This document shows, piece after piece, positions 63,001 through 64,000 of a stretch of DNA of 64,000 nucleotides; position 1 is the stretch's first letter, and each line of letters begins with the position of its first letter. This DNA is from Streptomyces parvulus. Its GTDB lineage: Bacteria > Actinomycetota > Actinomycetes > Streptomycetales > Streptomycetaceae. The position numbers were made by a program, and so were the translations under genes. Location: NCBI RefSeq assembly GCF_014648855.1, contig NZ_BMRX01000017.1, positions 1 to 64,000 of the forward strand, written 5' to 3'. The notes beneath the pieces were generated by a model. It was not told the origin of the DNA. It worked only from the letters and a program-made list of their open reading frames with translations, and did no database searches.

Positions 63001-64000
63001 CGGCTGCGGGGTGCTCGAAGAGCTGGTGATCGAGGCGCCGTTGGTGGTTCCGGAGCAGGGCGGGGTGCGGGTCCAGGTGGCCGTGGGCGCGGCCGGCGAG
63101 AACGGGTCGCGCACCGTCGAGGTGCATTCGCGGCGCGACGACGTTCCCGGTGAAGGGGACGCGTGGACGCGGCACGCCACCGGAATCCTCGCGGTGTCGG
63201 CCCCGGCCCGCACCACGGGCTTCGACTTCGCCTCCTGGCCGCCTCCCGGCGCGCAGCGGGTCGAGGTCGACGCCGCCGACTTCTACGCGGAGCTGCGCGA
63301 GCGCGGCGTGGACTACGGACCGGCGTTCCAGGGGGTGCGGACGGCGTGGCGGCGCGGCGAGGAGGTCTTCGCCGAGGTCGCCCTGCCCGACGAGCTTCGC
63401 GACGAGGCGGCCGGGTTCGGCATCCATCCCGCCCTGCTGGACGCGGTCCTCCAGACCGGCACGTTCCGGGGTGGGGCGGCGGCGGACACCCCGGAGGACG
63501 AGACGGGCCGGCCCGTCCTGGCGTTCGCGTGGAACGGCCTGGTGCTGCACGCCGCGGGTGCCTCGGCGCTGCGGGTGCGCGTCGCCCCGAGCGGGCCGGA
63601 CGCCCTGTCGGTCGAGGCGGCGGACGAGACCGGCGCACCGGTCGTGACGATGGACTCGCTGGTCTCCCGGGCGGTGTCCGCGGAGCAGTTGGACTCGGCC
63701 GCGGGCACCGTGGTCGCCGACTCCTTGTTCCGGGTGGAGTGGAGCGAGCTGCCCCCGGCCCCGGCGGTCGGGGCCCCGCCCTCGCGGACGGCGGTGCGCG
63801 ACGCGGACGAGGTCGGCATGCTGGCCGAAGCCGCCGCCGTCCCGGACGTGGCCGTCCTGGAGGCGGTGGGCGGTACCACCGACGATGCCGTACTGGCGCT
63901 GACCTCGCGCGTCCTCACGGCCGTGCAGACCTGGCTGGCCGCGGAGGGGCTGGACGAGTCACGGCTCGTGGTCGTCACCCGGGGCGCGGTCGCCGCCGGC
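60026..64000 (+). CDS. Type I PKS 4: module 8, 3'-truncated by window edge
   Basis: 1325 codons are visible with no stop. The GTG start gives the docking helix MADEAELRDYLKRAIADARTARKRLREVQEE, after a GGGGG sequence (60012-60016). KS Cys206 (SLDTACSSS; MDPHQRLLLE has His for the usual Gln), AT Ser655 with YASH at 756 (methylmalonyl), DH His968 in HAIGGLALLP and Asp1139 in HPALLDAV, both intact, then the start of the KR structural subdomain (DSRLVVVTRGAVAAG). KR catalytic half and ACP lie beyond 64000. The docking helix and position make it the receiver of the chain from PKS3. In rifamycin, module 8 is a separate single-module protein; whether this protein also carries module 9 cannot be seen. 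Confidence 0.93.
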   Translation, partial: MADEAELRDYLKRAIADARTARKRLREVQEEAREPIAVVSMACRYPGGVSSPEALWTLVAEGADAVTDFPRDRGWDLEGLFDADPDHAGTSYVTQGGFLEGAGLFDAGFFGISPREALAMDPHQRLLLETSWEAVERAGIDPLSLKGADVGVFSGLSGQGYGASAGVVTPESEGFAGTGASSSVASGRVSYVFGFEGPAVSLDTACSSSLVAIHLAAQALRQGECSMALAGGAMVMATPGNFVAFSRQRGLASDGRCKAFAEGADGMGLAEGVGVVLLERLSVARKRGHKVLAVLKGSAVNQDGASNGLTAPNGPSQQRVIRRALASAGLSASDVDVVEAHGTGTALGDPIEAQALLATYGQGRDPERPLWLGSLKSNVGHTQAAAGVGSVIKMVQALRHGVMPPTLHVDAPTSEVDWSAGAVELLTEAREWPREGRPRRAGVSSFGVSGTNAHLILEEAPAEEEGTASAPSPGGVVPLVLSARSAASLVGQAGRLASFVERNDGVDLVDVAGALVGGRAVLGERAVVVADSSEEALAGLRALAAGEGAPGVVSGSSGTPGRVVWVFPGQGSQWAGMGRELLDASPVFAERIAECAAALEPFIDWSLVDVLRGDADPRLMERVDVLQPASFAVMVGLAAVWSSVGVEPDAVLGHSQGEIAAACVSGALSLEDAARVVALRSQAIAGQLAGRGGMASVALSEGEAAGRLKRWAGRVEVAAVNGPSSVVIAGDAEALDEALEVLAADGIRVRRVAVDYASHTRHVEDIRETLAETLARVTAKAPSIPFYSTVTGEWIENEGVLDGGYWYRNLRGQVGFGPAVGELVRQGHGVFVEVSAHPVLVQPITEILDDTDTTVTGTTVTGSLRRDDGGLRRLLASMAEVFVHGAPIDWSGILPEGARPARVDLPTYAFDHQHYWLQATDAPTDATSLGLAGTDHPLLGAMVELPHSDGLVFTSRLSLKSHPWLADHAIGGLALLPGTGLVELAVRAGDEAGCGVLEELVIEAPLVVPEQGGVRVQVAVGAAGENGSRTVEVHSRRDDVPGEGDAWTRHATGILAVSAPARTTGFDFASWPPPGAQRVEVDAADFYAELRERGVDYGPAFQGVRTAWRRGEEVFAEVALPDELRDEAAGFGIHPALLDAVLQTGTFRGGAAADTPEDETGRPVLAFAWNGLVLHAAGASALRVRVAPSGPDALSVEAADETGAPVVTMDSLVSRAVSAEQLDSAAGTVVADSLFRVEWSELPPAPAVGAPPSRTAVRDADEVGMLAEAAAVPDVAVLEAVGGTTDDAVLALTSRVLTAVQTWLAAEGLDESRLVVVTRGAVAAG

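Overview
The window is high-G+C actinobacterial DNA, most likely from a Streptomyces: GC-rich third codon positions, frequent GTG starts, 4-nt ATGA/GTGA gene overlaps, LuxR-type regulators and a giant modular polyketide synthase (PKS). No rRNA, tRNA, transposase or CRISPR array was seen.

Layout. (1) 1-7.5 kb: the 3' part of cysN (cut by the window edge), a LuxR-type regulator, a small unknown gene, a TrmB/LuxR hybrid regulator, a Sfp-type phosphopantetheinyl transferase, a 52-aa exported peptide, and a three-gene unit (DUF4097 protein, DrrA-like ATPase, DrrB-like permease) behind an array of TTGCA sites. (2) 7.5-16.7 kb: a plasmid maintenance block. It holds a leftward operon of primase-polymerase, P4/D5-type primase-helicase and a DUF6009-like protein; a 0.5-kb origin-like region with AGCGACT repeats around an AT-rich tract; a plasmid gene of unknown role; parA-parB with three CTATTACGNCGTAATAG palindromes (parS candidates); a lone TPR protein; a 61-bp near-perfect inverted repeat; and two overlapping winged-helix genes. 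(3) 16.7-17.4 kb: a gene-poor junction with short repeats. (4) 17.4-64 kb: the left part of a biosynthetic cluster with two Gfo/Idh/MocA oxidoreductases, an NADPH-dependent FMN reductase, a cytochrome P450 and four consecutive type I PKS genes, the last one running off the window.

How the PKS reads. PKS1 has an aryl-acid AMP-ligase / degenerate KR / ACP loading module, then module 1 (methylmalonyl AT, dead DH, active KR), module 2 (malonyl AT, no reduction) and module 3 (methylmalonyl AT, dead KR). PKS2 carries modules 4-5, PKS3 modules 6-7 and PKS4 begins module 8; modules 4-8 all have methylmalonyl-type ATs and carry DH, with KR seen in modules 4-7. As I remember the rifamycin locus, this is the order of its modules 1-8, and the upstream order (two Gfo/Idh enzymes, then P450, then PKS) matches rifS-rifT-orf0-rifA. 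I therefore infer a naphthalenic ansamycin (rifamycin / chaxamycin / streptovaricin class) started by 3-amino-5-hydroxybenzoate (AHBA) and released by an amide synthase. AHBA genes, modules 9-10 and the amide synthase are not in the window, so the class is an inference. The neighbouring replication and partition genes suggest the cluster sits on a plasmid, or beside an integrated one.
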